Shown here: positions 15,562 to 24,808 of the stretch, piece by piece
Layout: every line of letters starts with the position of its first letter
Numbering within the stretch: the first letter of the stretch is position 1
DNA from: Phycisphaerae bacterium
GTDB lineage: Bacteria; Planctomycetota; Phycisphaerae; UBA1845; PWPN01
NCBI GenBank assembly: GCA_018003015.1
Contig: JAGNEZ010000016.1
Span: 1 to 64,000 of the forward strand
Length of the DNA: 64,000 nucleotides
Reading direction: 5' to 3'
Translations under genes and position numbers: made by a program
Notes under the pieces: generated by a model
Databases searched by the model: none
What the model saw: only the letters and a program-made list of their open reading frames with translations
What the model was told of the DNA's origin: nothing

Positions 15562-18408
15562 ATGCGATCGAAGGCGGTGTTGACCTGTTGTGGTACTCTT
15601 CTGCTAATCTCAGGAGCCACGGCCATGGCCGGTGTCAGGGTCGCCCACTTGCGTACCGAGTATCTGACCCACCCGCTCGGGATCGACGCGGTCCAACCGC
15701 GTCTGAGCTGGGTGTTGGAGTCCGACGAACGAGAGGTGCGGCAGGCCGCCTACCAGATTCTGGTTGCCGGGGCGAAGGATGAGCTTGGCGGTGACAAGGG
15801 GGGGCTGTGGGACAGTGGCAAGGTATTATCCGGCGACACTGCCCAGATTGTCTACGCTGGCGCGACGCTGAAATCGGGTCAGCAGGTTTTCTGGAAGGTT
15901 CGGGTTTGGACGGATGGCGACTTGCCTTCGTCGTGGAGCGAGGCGGGCTCATGGCGGATGGGACCTCTGGAGCCGGCGGCGTGGCAGGCGCAGTGGATTT
16001 CCGCGCCGGGGGTACTGCAAGGAGGCGATCCTCCGCCCGCTCTGCCGTCGCCCATGTTCCGCAAGGTTTTTTCGTTGAGCAAGCCGATGAAGCAGGCCCT
16101 GGTGACGGTTTCGTCGCTGGGTCTGTATGAGCTGCGGATCAACGGCCAGCGGGTAGGCGACGCCTTGCTGACGCCAGAATGGACGGACTTCAAGAAGCGG
16201 GTGCAGTATCAGACCTACGACGTGACCGCCCTGCTTACAGGCGGCCGGAACGTTGTCGGGGCCATGCTGGGCGATGGCTGGTATGCCGGGCGGATCGGCA
16301 TCTCGCACGTCGACCCAGCTGGTCCGTTGCGTAACTTCTATGGCCGCAGGCTTCACCTAGCTGCCCAGATCGTGATCGAGTATCAGGACGGCAGCAGCGA
16401 GACGGTGATCACCGACGGCGCGTGGAAGGCGACGACGGAAGGTCCGATCATCAAGGCGTGCATTCTGGACGGGGAGGTCTACGACGCCCGCAAGGAGATG
16501 CCTGGGTGGGACAAGGATGGTTATGATGACTCTGGGTGGAAGCCGGTTGAGGTGCAGGATCGGATTGGCGCCCGGCTGGTCGCCCAGCCCAACGAGCCGG
16601 TTCGTGTGACGGAGGAGCTCGAGCCGGTGAAGATCACCGAGTCTCAGCCCGGCCGCTGGGTCGTTGATTTCGGTCAAGTTTTGGCCGGCTTTTGCCGTGC
16701 CGAGTTCAACGCCCCGGCTGGCACGACGATCACGCTGCGTCATGCCGAAGTGTTGAACCAAGACGGCAGCGTCTACCGCGACAATCTCCGCATGGCGGTT
16801 TACGAGGGTGACAAGAACCTCAAGTGGGGCAAGTATCTGGGCGCCCGGCAGGAGGACCAATACACCTCGCGCGGCGGTGCTGGCGTATTCGAGCCGCGTT
16901 TCACCTACCATGGCTTCCGCTACGTGGAAATCACGGGTCTGCCGTCCAAGGAGGCTCTTGTCTCGATCAAAGCTCGTGTGTTTCACTCCGCTCCGCCGGT
17001 CAGCGGCCGGTTCGAGTGTTCCAGTCCCCTGCTGAACAAGCTCATGAGCAACATCACGTGGACACTTCGGGACAACCTGCCGAGTGTTCCGACCGACTGT
17101 CCGCAGCGTGATGAGCGACTCGGCTGGATGGGTGACATGCTGGTTTTTGCCCAGCCGGCCTGTTACCTGATGGACATGGCCGGCTTCTTCACCAAGTGGT
17201 CGGCGGACATTCGGGACGCCCAGGCGAAGGACGGGCGATACCCGGATTTTGCCCCCCACCCGTTCGATCCTGACGCCCGGTTTTCCGGTGTTCCCGCCTG
17301 GGGTGACTGTGGTGTGGTCGTGCCCTGGCGCATGTATGTGAATTACGGGGACAAGCGTATCCTGGCCGAGCATTTCGACTCCGCTCGTCGCTGGGTGGAC
17401 TGGATCCACTCGAACAATCCTGACCTGCTGTGGAAGAGCAAGCGGCACAACGATTACGGCGACTGGCTGAACGGCGACACCCTGGATCTGGCGAAGTTTG
17501 GTTTCCCGAAGGGTGGGAGCGAGGTGCCGAAGGAGACGTTTGCGACCGCCTTCTTCCAGCAGTCGGCCGCGATCGTCGCGAAGATGGCCACCGTCATTGG
17601 CAAGACGGAGGAAGCCGCGAGATACGCGAAGCTGGCCGAGGACATTCGCACAGCGTTCATCAAGGCCTACGTGAAGGAGGATGGCCGGATTGCCGGCAAC
17701 ACGCAGTCGTCGTATGCTCTGGCTCTCAACCTGGGTCTCCTACCGGAAGACAAGCGTGCAGCGGCCGTCGGTTACATGATCGAGCGGGTCAAGGCCTACA
17801 AGGACCACATTTCCACTGGCTTCCACACCTCGATCATGCTCATGAACGAGCTGACCCGGGCCGGGCGGAACGATGTCGCCTACATGTTGATCAACAATCG
17901 CACGATTCCGTCGTGGGGTTACACCATCGAGCAAGGGGCCACCACGATCTGGGAACGATGGGACGGCTACGTCGAGGGCCGCGGATTTCAGAACGCTGGC
18001 ATGAACTCCTTTTGCCACTACGCGATCGGCTCGGTGGGCGAGTGGATGTACCGCACGATTTTGGGCATTCATCCTGACGAGAGTCACCCCGGCTATCGCC
18101 ACTTTGAGCTCCGCCCGGTCCCCGGCGGAGGCCTGGCCTGGGCGAAAGGCAGCTACGATTCCATCTCCGGCAGGATTGCCAGCGAGTGGAAGCTGGACGG
18201 CGGCACGTTGACCCTGAAGGTCACGGTGCCGGCGAACACCACGGCCAGTCTCTACCTGCCGGCGGCTGTAGAGAGCGGGGTCACGGAGAGCGGCGAGCCG
18301 GTGGGCCGAGCCAGGGGGATCAAGGCGGTCCGCATGGAGAACGGCGTGCTTGCTTGCGAGTTGGGCTCGGGCACGTACACGTTCGTTTCGACGGGAGTCG
18401 GGCAGTAG
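15562..18408 (+). CDS. Secreted alpha-L-rhamnosidase (GH78)
   Basis: This 948-aa exported enzyme should release terminal alpha-L-rhamnose from polysaccharides or glycosides. Its N-terminus MRSKAVLTCCGTLLLISG is a signal peptide. GH78 features follow in order: an Fn3-like N-domain (LRTEYLTHPLGIDAVQPRLSW), a carbohydrate-binding region with MLGDGWYAGR, a beta-sandwich ending RYVEITGLP, the (alpha/alpha)6 barrel with the signature DCPQRDERLGWMGD at 512-525 holding the catalytic acids, and a C-terminal beta-sandwich with VPANTTASLYLPA. ATG 15562 is set by GAGGAGG six bases upstream and by the signal peptide. It is monocistronic, and the palindromic hairpin upstream may control it. Confidence 0.93.
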   Translation: MRSKAVLTCCGTLLLISGATAMAGVRVAHLRTEYLTHPLGIDAVQPRLSWVLESDEREVRQAAYQILVAGAKDELGGDKGGLWDSGKVLSGDTAQIVYAGATLKSGQQVFWKVRVWTDGDLPSSWSEAGSWRMGPLEPAAWQAQWISAPGVLQGGDPPPALPSPMFRKVFSLSKPMKQALVTVSSLGLYELRINGQRVGDALLTPEWTDFKKRVQYQTYDVTALLTGGRNVVGAMLGDGWYAGRIGISHVDPAGPLRNFYGRRLHLAAQIVIEYQDGSSETVITDGAWKATTEGPIIKACILDGEVYDARKEMPGWDKDGYDDSGWKPVEVQDRIGARLVAQPNEPVRVTEELEPVKITESQPGRWVVDFGQVLAGFCRAEFNAPAGTTITLRHAEVLNQDGSVYRDNLRMAVYEGDKNLKWGKYLGARQEDQYTSRGGAGVFEPRFTYHGFRYVEITGLPSKEALVSIKARVFHSAPPVSGRFECSSPLLNKLMSNITWTLRDNLPSVPTDCPQRDERLGWMGDMLVFAQPACYLMDMAGFFTKWSADIRDAQAKDGRYPDFAPHPFDPDARFSGVPAWGDCGVVVPWRMYVNYGDKRILAEHFDSARRWVDWIHSNNPDLLWKSKRHNDYGDWLNGDTLDLAKFGFPKGGSEVPKETFATAFFQQSAAIVAKMATVIGKTEEAARYAKLAEDIRTAFIKAYVKEDGRIAGNTQSSYALALNLGLLPEDKRAAAVGYMIERVKAYKDHISTGFHTSIMLMNELTRAGRNDVAYMLINNRTIPSWGYTIEQGATTIWERWDGYVEGRGFQNAGMNSFCHYAIGSVGEWMYRTILGIHPDESHPGYRHFELRPVPGGGLAWAKGSYDSISGRIASEWKLDGGTLTLKVTVPANTTASLYLPAAVESGVTESGEPVGRARGIKAVRMENGVLACELGSGTYTFVSTGVGQ

Positions 18409-18492
18409 CCACACGGTTGCGGCAGCGGGCGGCCGGTCATGCTAAGCAGGCCAAGAGGAGGGTGGAGGTTTGACGTTCTGAGTGGTACGGTC

Positions 18493-20496
18493 TCAGCCCC
18501 CGGATGCACGTTTGCGCGATGATCGCTTGGGTGCTTTGGGCGGCAAGGTAACGCCCCGGGCGGCCGCGGCCACATTCTGCTGAGCGGTTTCCCACCGCAA
18601 GCGGGCCGCAGTGACCTGAGCTTCGGCCTGCTGGCAGGCGGTGCGAGCCAGTTCGGCCTGAGCGAAGGCGTCGGCGAAATGGCGAGACGCGTCGAAGGCC
18701 TGATCCGTGGCCTGCTTCAGCTCGAGTGTCTTGGCGAGGGTCTGCTGCGATTGTTCATGGATGCGAGCGACGTTCTCGAACAGGTTGCCGAGGCGATCGA
18801 TCTGCGATACCAAGGTGTTTTTCACCTCGTCCAACTGGCAGCGGAAGTTATCGGCGTCGACTCCCTCGGCGTGGGCAGGGGCCGGTGCCGGCGCAGCATC
18901 CTTTCCGGCTGGTGAGGCCTGCGGTGTTGCGAGCTGGCCGGGCGAGACGGTCATGTGAGGCTCGGTTTGGGCTAGGCAGCGGCTCTGCGGGGTGTTGCCT
19001 TGGGAAGCAGGAGCCTCCCGTTGCGAGGTCGCGGCAGCCGGTGAGGCCGGGAGCTGTTCCGCGGTGACGGCAGCCTGGGGCACCTCAGGGGTGAGCGCGG
19101 GCCCGGTTGCACTTGTCAGGGAAGCGGTTTCCGCCGCCATTGCGGCCATGCCGGCGTCTGGTGCAGGCGCAGGCTCCTGCAGGAGTGCGGCAAATGCCTG
19201 CGCTTGGACAGGGTCCTCTTCGCTTGTGCCCATCGATTCGAGCAGATCGGCCAGTGCATCGCCCTGAGCAGGTGCCGTTTCTGCAGTCTGCGTGCCAGGA
19301 TCCGAAGATGGACCTGTGATTGATTCCTGGGTCGGCGCATTCTGGGTTGTGGCAGAGGTGATCGGGGCGGAGATCTCTTCAACGGCTGGGGAGAGGTCCG
19401 CGGCAGGTTTCCCGCCCGTTTCCGAGCTCGCGTTCAGGGCCTCAGCAAGGGTAGCGTCCAGGGCCGCATCCACTGCAGCTTCCGAGGTTTCAGAACCGGG
19501 AATCGGATCGCCAGCTGGGGTATCGACGACAGGAGCGGCGACGGACTCGGTTATCGGTTCGGGAGTGTCGGCCAAAGGCGTCATCATGTCGGCCATGGCG
19601 GCTGCAAGGTCTGCGTCGGCAGCGGCCGTCATGTCAGGCACACCGACGGTAGCGGCCACGCTGGAGGTCAGTGCGCCAAGTTCGTCGGCGGTTGTGGACA
19701 GGGACTCGGACAAGGCGGCGAGTTCATCCTGGACATCGCTGAATGCGCTGGCTGTCGTTTTCGCGGACTGGGCGGACGCCGCATCGGGGGGATTCTCCGT
19801 TGCAGGCGCCGTCGGTTCTCCCTGGGACGTTGCTGATTCAGCCACCGCGGCGAGCAAGTCCTGTCCGGCCTCGATCTGGGCAAGGAGATCTTCGGCGGCC
19901 GCGAGGTTTGTCTCGGCTGCCTGGGCAGCGGTCTCGGCCGGGGATGCGGCGTCGGGTACGCTCATAGGCAACGGCTCCATGGAGACACCCTCCAGGGGCT
20001 GGGGCCCAACCTCGTCTTGCTCGGCAGGCAGGTCCGCGTGATCCCCCGCATCGGCGGTTGCCTCGGCGAAGGCCTCGGCCAGTGCATCCGCGTCGGGCAC
20101 TCCGGAGACCGAGATTTCCGCGGCCACATCCTGATGAAACTGATCGCTCTCGTTCTTGATCTCGTCCATGTCCAAAGCCCCAGTGAGAGTTGGGAAATCC
20201 GCGTCTATCTGGCGAGCCGCCATCAAGTTAGCCGGAGCCATGCCGTCGACCAGGATCGACCGCATGTCGGCGAGCTGGACGATGGCCGATCCTACGTCGC
20301 CCGTGCCCTCGGCGTGCAAGCGGCTCATGCGTTCATCGAGTGCCTGGAGGACGCGTTCGTTGGCCCCGGCGCCGAATCGCAACGTCAGCTCAAGCTCGGC
20401 GCGCAAGGTGAACAGTTCATCGGCATCGTGCACCGTTGCCGTTTGAACCTGCCCTGAGCGGACGATTCGGTACGTTCGTGGAAACGCTGCCATCAT
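18493..20496 (-). CDS. Ala/Asp/Glu-rich low-complexity protein with C-terminal coiled coil and basic tail
   Basis: I do not recognise a family for this 667-aa protein. Residues 1 to about 135 look folded (PRTYRIVRSGQVQTATVHD, then helical sequence). About 140-540 is a long Ala/Pro/Thr/Glu-rich acidic stretch with many short pseudo-repeats such as ALADLLESM and ALAEALN. About 545-640 is a heptad-like coiled coil (DEVKNTLVSQIDRLGNLFE). The C-terminus is strongly basic (KAPKRSSRKRASGG). No signal peptide is seen, so it is probably cytosolic; the basic tail might bind nucleic acid or the chemotaxis/cytoskeletal apparatus. The start has GGGGAA upstream. Frame and codon use support a real gene. Confidence 0.7.
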   Translation of the reverse strand: MMAAFPRTYRIVRSGQVQTATVHDADELFTLRAELELTLRFGAGANERVLQALDERMSRLHAEGTGDVGSAIVQLADMRSILVDGMAPANLMAARQIDADFPTLTGALDMDEIKNESDQFHQDVAAEISVSGVPDADALAEAFAEATADAGDHADLPAEQDEVGPQPLEGVSMEPLPMSVPDAASPAETAAQAAETNLAAAEDLLAQIEAGQDLLAAVAESATSQGEPTAPATENPPDAASAQSAKTTASAFSDVQDELAALSESLSTTADELGALTSSVAATVGVPDMTAAADADLAAAMADMMTPLADTPEPITESVAAPVVDTPAGDPIPGSETSEAAVDAALDATLAEALNASSETGGKPAADLSPAVEEISAPITSATTQNAPTQESITGPSSDPGTQTAETAPAQGDALADLLESMGTSEEDPVQAQAFAALLQEPAPAPDAGMAAMAAETASLTSATGPALTPEVPQAAVTAEQLPASPAAATSQREAPASQGNTPQSRCLAQTEPHMTVSPGQLATPQASPAGKDAAPAPAPAHAEGVDADNFRCQLDEVKNTLVSQIDRLGNLFENVARIHEQSQQTLAKTLELKQATDQAFDASRHFADAFAQAELARTACQQAEAQVTAARLRWETAQQNVAAAARGVTLPPKAPKRSSRKRASGG

Positions 20497-20743
20497 CTAC
20501 ATTCCCCATGAGTTATCGTCCGTCCGGTAAGCCGACCTGACTTAGCCCTCTCGTGAATCCAGGACGAAGAGGACCGGTATTATTGCCCTCTTTCTTATCG
20601 GGCGTGGGGGTTCTTTTGCGCTGAAGGGGACCTGTTCGCTTTCCTATCATGCTCCGATAAAATAGGCCGCTGGATGGTCCTTGCCTATCGGGCTGGTGCC
20701 TGGCGGCACGGGCCTGTGGATTGAGCTTCGGGAAGGTCCGCAC

Positions 20744-21643
20744 ATGAGAGCGATTGACCGACGCGAGTTTCTGGGTGCAGCGACGGCCGCAGCGGGCGCG
20801 GCTCTGACCGGCAGCGTCCAAGCCCTTCTGACTGACGCAGCTGCACCGGCGAATTCGCCCGGTTTCCTTCGAGCCTCGGATACTGTCCGGCTGGGCAAGA
20901 CAGGCCTGAAGGCATCGCGTCTGGCGTTGGGAACGGGGACGAAGATCCTCATGCAGCGTGAGCTTGGCGCTGCGGCGATCGTCAGGCTGCTTCGCCATGG
21001 TCTGGATCGGGGCATCTGCTGGTGGGACACGGCCGACATGTACAAGATCCACCCCTACATGGGCACCGCCCTCAAGGAGATAGAGCGGGACCGAGTGGTC
21101 ATCAACACCAAGACACTGGCCAGGGATGCGGCCACAGCGAAGGCCGACATCGAGCGGTTTCGCAAGGAGTTGGACACCGACTACATCGACATCGTTTTGC
21201 TGCACTGCCTGACGGACGGGCGCTGGCCGGAGAAGCTGCAAGGTCCCATGGATGCGCTCAGCGAGGCCAAGCGAAGGGGTCATGTAAGGCTGGTCGGCTG
21301 CTCGTGCCACTCACTGGATGCGCTGAAGGCTTCGGCGGCCAGTCCCTGGGTGGATATCCAGCTTGCGCGGGTCAATCCCTACGCAGTGATCATGGACATC
21401 CGCAAGGCCGATGAGGTCCCCATAGTGACCGGGGTTTTGGAGGAGATGCACAAGAACGGCAAGGTCGTGTATGGCATGAAGATTCTCGGCGAGGGGCAGT
21501 TCAAGGGCGACCGAATCGACCGCTCGCTCGAGTTTGGGCTGAGGCAGAGCTACCTGACCGGCTTCACCATCGGTTTCCGTTATCCTGAGGAAATCGACGA
21601 CATCATCGCCCGCATCGATCGGTTGAAGGTTCCGAGGGTATAG
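20744..21643 (+). CDS. Tat-exported aldo/keto reductase-like protein
   Basis: The 299-aa protein begins MRAIDRREFLGAATAAAGAA, a twin-arginine signal, then enters an aldo/keto reductase barrel: LGKTGLKASRLALGTG, WWDTADMYKIHPYMG (catalytic Asp and Tyr), VVINTKT (Lys) and IVLLHCLTDG (the expected His is present). The C-terminal NADP-binding part is shortened compared with classical enzymes. ATG 20744 is set by GGAAGG seven bases before it; an in-frame upstream start would bury the Tat signal. Exported AKR-like proteins are frequent in planctomycetes, and the substrate is unknown. It converges with argH, six bases away. Confidence 0.85.
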   Translation: MRAIDRREFLGAATAAAGAALTGSVQALLTDAAAPANSPGFLRASDTVRLGKTGLKASRLALGTGTKILMQRELGAAAIVRLLRHGLDRGICWWDTADMYKIHPYMGTALKEIERDRVVINTKTLARDAATAKADIERFRKELDTDYIDIVLLHCLTDGRWPEKLQGPMDALSEAKRRGHVRLVGCSCHSLDALKASAASPWVDIQLARVNPYAVIMDIRKADEVPIVTGVLEEMHKNGKVVYGMKILGEGQFKGDRIDRSLEFGLRQSYLTGFTIGFRYPEEIDDIIARIDRLKVPRV

Positions 21644-21649
21644 CGGCCG

Positions 21650-23047
21650 CTACCGGCTGCCGCCCAGGCGTTGTTGCCAGTAGCGGATCTGCTCGGCTGC
21701 GGAAGCCGGCCCGGCGTTACCCTCGCTCCTGTACCGGTTGACGACATTGGTCGCCCCGAGGTAGTCGTAGACGTCCTGGCCGATCCGGTCGCATACGGTC
21801 TTGAAGTCGTCCAATGAGAGTTCGGCCAGTTCGCGGTTATGGTCCTCGGCCTGGGCGACCAGCCGGCCGACGTACTGGTGGGCCTGTCGGAAGGGGACGC
21901 CCTTAGCGACCAAGTACTCGGCCAGATTGGTCGCATCCAGGAAGCCTCGTTGCGTGGCCTGGGCAAGCCGATCGAGGTTGAAGCGGGCGTGACGAACGAC
22001 TTCGGCCACGATCTCCAGCGATGCCTTGAGTGTATCGTGAGCGCCGAACAGGTAGATTTTATCCTCCTGAAGATCGCGGTTATAGGCCTGGGGCAGTCCC
22101 TTGGTCAGGGTGAGGATACCGAGCAAGGCGGCGTACACGCGTGCCACCTTGCCGCGGACCAGTTCCATGACGTCGGGGTTCCGCTTCTGGGGCATCATGG
22201 ACGAGCCGGTACAGAATGCATCCGCGATCCGAATGAACTGGAACTCCTGGGAGGAGTACAGGACCCAGTCTTCGGCGAGCCGTGACAGGTGGCCGGCGCA
22301 GATGGCGGCCGCCGCCAGGAACTCGGTGATGAAGTCTCGATCGCCGGTGGCGTCGATGCTGTTTCGTGTGATCGCGGCGAAGCCGAGTCGCCGGGCCACC
22401 GCGTGCCGATCGATTGGCAGGGTTGAGCCGGCCAGCGCCCCGGAGCCGAGCGGGCAGACGTTGGCCCGTTTTCGAGCGTCGGTGAACCGGTCGAAGTCGC
22501 GATCGAGCTGTTCCACATAGGCCAGCAAGTAGGCTGCCGCGGTGACCGGCTGGGCCCGCTGCAGGTGGGTGTATGAGGGCATGACCGCGTTGACACATCC
22601 GCCAGCCATTTCCACCAGTGCGGTCTGAGCGCTTCTCAGCAGGGGCAGCATATCCAGATCGATTGCGTCGCGGGTGTACAGTCGCAGATCGAGGGCCACT
22701 TGATCGTTACGCGATCTTGCGGTGTGCAGCCGCTTGCCGGGCTCACCGACTTTGGTGATCAGGGCTCCCTCGACGGCCATATGGATATCCTCACAGGCGG
22801 GGTCCCACTTGAACCTATCCGCCCGGATTTCGGCCTCGATCTCCTTCATCCCCCGGACGATCGCCTGGCAGTCGGCCTTGGTGATCAGGCCGACCTCGGC
22901 GAGCATCTCGGCGTGAGCCACGCTCCCGGCGATGTCATACTGCCACAGACGCCGATCGAAGGAGAGGCTCTCGACATAGCTCTCGGTCAGGCAATGGGCG
23001 GATTCGGAGAACCTCGCCTGCCAGCTTTTCTGCGTTGGTTTCGACAT
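21650..23047 (-). CDS. argH: Argininosuccinate lyase
   Basis: ArgH splits argininosuccinate into arginine and fumarate, the last step of arginine synthesis. The 465-aa protein from ATG 23047 has the fumarase/aspartase superfamily elements: HTARSRNDQV (108-117), SYTHLQRAQP (about 159-168, catalytic His) and the signature GSSMMPQKRNP (281-291), followed by EDKIYLFGA. Length is normal for the family. The frame stays open for 69 codons upstream, but that extension is not family-like, and GGGAG lies about ten bases before 23047. No other arg genes are in the window. It is divergent from the DUF1570 gene with only 49 bases between start codons. Confidence 0.96.
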   Translation of the reverse strand: MSKPTQKSWQARFSESAHCLTESYVESLSFDRRLWQYDIAGSVAHAEMLAEVGLITKADCQAIVRGMKEIEAEIRADRFKWDPACEDIHMAVEGALITKVGEPGKRLHTARSRNDQVALDLRLYTRDAIDLDMLPLLRSAQTALVEMAGGCVNAVMPSYTHLQRAQPVTAAAYLLAYVEQLDRDFDRFTDARKRANVCPLGSGALAGSTLPIDRHAVARRLGFAAITRNSIDATGDRDFITEFLAAAAICAGHLSRLAEDWVLYSSQEFQFIRIADAFCTGSSMMPQKRNPDVMELVRGKVARVYAALLGILTLTKGLPQAYNRDLQEDKIYLFGAHDTLKASLEIVAEVVRHARFNLDRLAQATQRGFLDATNLAEYLVAKGVPFRQAHQYVGRLVAQAEDHNRELAELSLDDFKTVCDRIGQDVYDYLGATNVVNRYRSEGNAGPASAAEQIRYWQQRLGGSR

Positions 23048-23080
23048 TGCTGCAGTACTCCCACAAACAGCGCCGCATGG

Positions 23081-23088
23081 ACTATAAT
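23081..23088. promoter_or_regulatory. AT-rich -10-like element shared by argH and the DUF1570 gene
   Basis: The octamer ACTATAAT reads TATAAT on the plus strand (23083-23088), eight bases before the ATG of the DUF1570 gene, and TATAGT on the minus strand 34 bases before argH. The -35 matches are poor on both strands. If used on the plus strand, the mRNA would be essentially leaderless. Confidence 0.35.
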
Positions 23089-23096
23089 GCGAGAGC

Positions 23097-24296
23097 ATGG
23101 AGTTTGCCACTCTCCTGTCGCTGCTGCTCGCTCTTCTCTCGGCTCCGCCCGGGCCGGCCAAGCCCGCGAGCGCCGCGGCGAGCTCTTCCTTGCCGGTCGA
23201 CGCGAAGCAGGAAGCTGCTTTGCTCCGCGATGCCGGGACGGGCTTTGCCATCAAGCGGACCGCGCATTTTGTCGTGGCTCACAATGTTCCCCCCGAGGTA
23301 GCCGATGAACTGACCGCTCGGTTCGAGCGCACGTACCTTTCGATCTACCGTTTCTGCGAGCACAACAGGATTCAGGTGGAGTATCCCAAGCAGCGACTTG
23401 AAGCGTTCTTTTTCGACCGCCGCGAGGAATACGACCGTTACGGGGCCCGCATTTCCTTCTCGTCTCCGGGCACATTCGGCGTCTACAGCGAGTCCAGCAA
23501 CCGCTCCGCGTTCCTGAACGTGCACAATGACCCGCAGTTCGTCCAGCTCCACGCGAGCCTGGTGGCATCGCGCCAGAACCTGGACCAGCTGTCGAAGGCG
23601 ATCGCCAGAATCCGTGACAATCGAACCGTGGTGGAGTTGAGCTTCAGCGACGGCCGGCAAATGCGACTCAACAAGCAGCAGGCTAACCGGGAGCTGAACC
23701 AGGCTCGCCGAGAGCTGAAGAGGATCTCCGGCCAAGTGGACGACTACTCGGATCGGATCAACCGTACGGTCATCCAGCACGAGACGGCTCACCAGACCTT
23801 CTACAACGCTGGTCTTCACCGCCGCGGGTCGGACAATCCCCGGTGGCTGGTTGAAGGGCTGGCCTGTCTGTTTGAGACTCCGCCCAGCTCGGAGGGCGTG
23901 GGCATTGCGGCGATCAACAGGATGCGTCTTGACGATTTCCTTGCCGCGGTGTCGGGTGATCGCGAGTTCGGCCGAGTCACGGCCGAGGATGTGCGCAACG
24001 CCATTGTTGCGGGCCGAATCGCTTCGCCTCGCGACCTGATCACGCGCCCGGGTCTCTACCAGCAGCATGACGGCCAGGGAGCGGTCCACTATGCTGTCAC
24101 CTGGGCGTTTCTGCATTACCTTCACCGGACTCGCACCGATCAGCTGGGGGCGTTCCTGCGGGCCGTGAGCGACCGGAGACCCGGCCAGCGTTTCTCGGCG
24201 GAGCAGGAACTTGCGTTGTTCGAGCGGCACTTTGGACCGCTCGACGAGACGTTGCTCCAGCGATGGAGTGCTTACATCTGCAAGCTGCGGAGATAG
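23097..24296 (+). CDS. Exported DUF1570-type metallopeptidase-like protein
   Basis: The 399-aa protein has an N-terminal hydrophobic signal (ATLLSLLLALLSA). The DUF1570 family is common in planctomycetes and resembles gluzincin peptidases. The zinc motif is HETAH (His228, Glu229, His232) with a downstream Glu ligand in WLVEGLACLFE (Glu253). Between residues 180 and 225 lies a charged, probably helical insertion (NKQQANRELNQARRELKR). The ribosome site is weak (GAGAG), and a TATAAT element is almost adjacent to the start. Peptidase activity is inferred from the zinc motif only. The small lipoprotein gene follows 187 bases later on the same strand. Confidence 0.82.
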   Translation: MEFATLLSLLLALLSAPPGPAKPASAAASSSLPVDAKQEAALLRDAGTGFAIKRTAHFVVAHNVPPEVADELTARFERTYLSIYRFCEHNRIQVEYPKQRLEAFFFDRREEYDRYGARISFSSPGTFGVYSESSNRSAFLNVHNDPQFVQLHASLVASRQNLDQLSKAIARIRDNRTVVELSFSDGRQMRLNKQQANRELNQARRELKRISGQVDDYSDRINRTVIQHETAHQTFYNAGLHRRGSDNPRWLVEGLACLFETPPSSEGVGIAAINRMRLDDFLAAVSGDREFGRVTAEDVRNAIVAGRIASPRDLITRPGLYQQHDGQGAVHYAVTWAFLHYLHRTRTDQLGAFLRAVSDRRPGQRFSAEQELALFERHFGPLDETLLQRWSAYICKLRR

Positions 24297-24483
24297 GAAG
24301 CGGGTTCCTTTCGCCGCTGACCAGGATGGTCGGTTCTGCCGGCGGTGCCGCCTCGCCCGGACGGCGCCTCTTCCCTACGCAACGGTCGTGGGCCTATAAT
24401 GCGGTTACGGACCCAGGCGTGGGCATCTGGCATTCGGGCAGGTTGGCCGGGTGCTCTCGTGGGTTCTGCTGGAGAGACTCGTG

Positions 24484-24681
24484 ATGAAGCTCAGGTTTGT
24501 CTTGTCTTCCGTGCTGGCCGGGTTGCTCCTGCTGACCAGCGCCGGCTGCGGTGATCAGTTGAGGGATTCGTTCAAAGTCGGCGTGTTCACGTACGTCAGC
24601 GGCACGTTCAGCAGCCTGCAGTTGCCCACGCAGATCAGCGACGCGCTGGTGAAATCGGTTATCAGCGGATTCGGCCGCTGA
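24484..24681 (+). CDS. Small lipoprotein of unknown function
   Basis: The 65-aa product starts MKLRFVLSSVLAGLLLLTSAGC, a type II signal with the lipobox TSAGC. The mature part is about 45 residues and includes SFKVGVFTYVSGTFSSL, with no recognisable domain. GGAGA precedes ATG 24484, which is preferred over an upstream ATG at 24451 because it leaves a normal signal peptide. A TATAAT sequence at 24395-24400 may be its promoter. Tiny lipoproteins of this kind are frequent in planctomycete genomes; the role is unknown. Confidence 0.7.
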   Translation: MKLRFVLSSVLAGLLLLTSAGCGDQLRDSFKVGVFTYVSGTFSSLQLPTQISDALVKSVISGFGR

Positions 24682-24808
24682 GCGGCCCGGAACAGCGGGA
24701 TGGAAGGCACCCCGAGGGCGTTTTCTCAAGCTGTCGCGGCCTCACCCGAGCAGACACCAACCGGTTTGAGTGGCAACCGCCGGACATGCCGTCGGGCGGC
24801 AGGCATGT

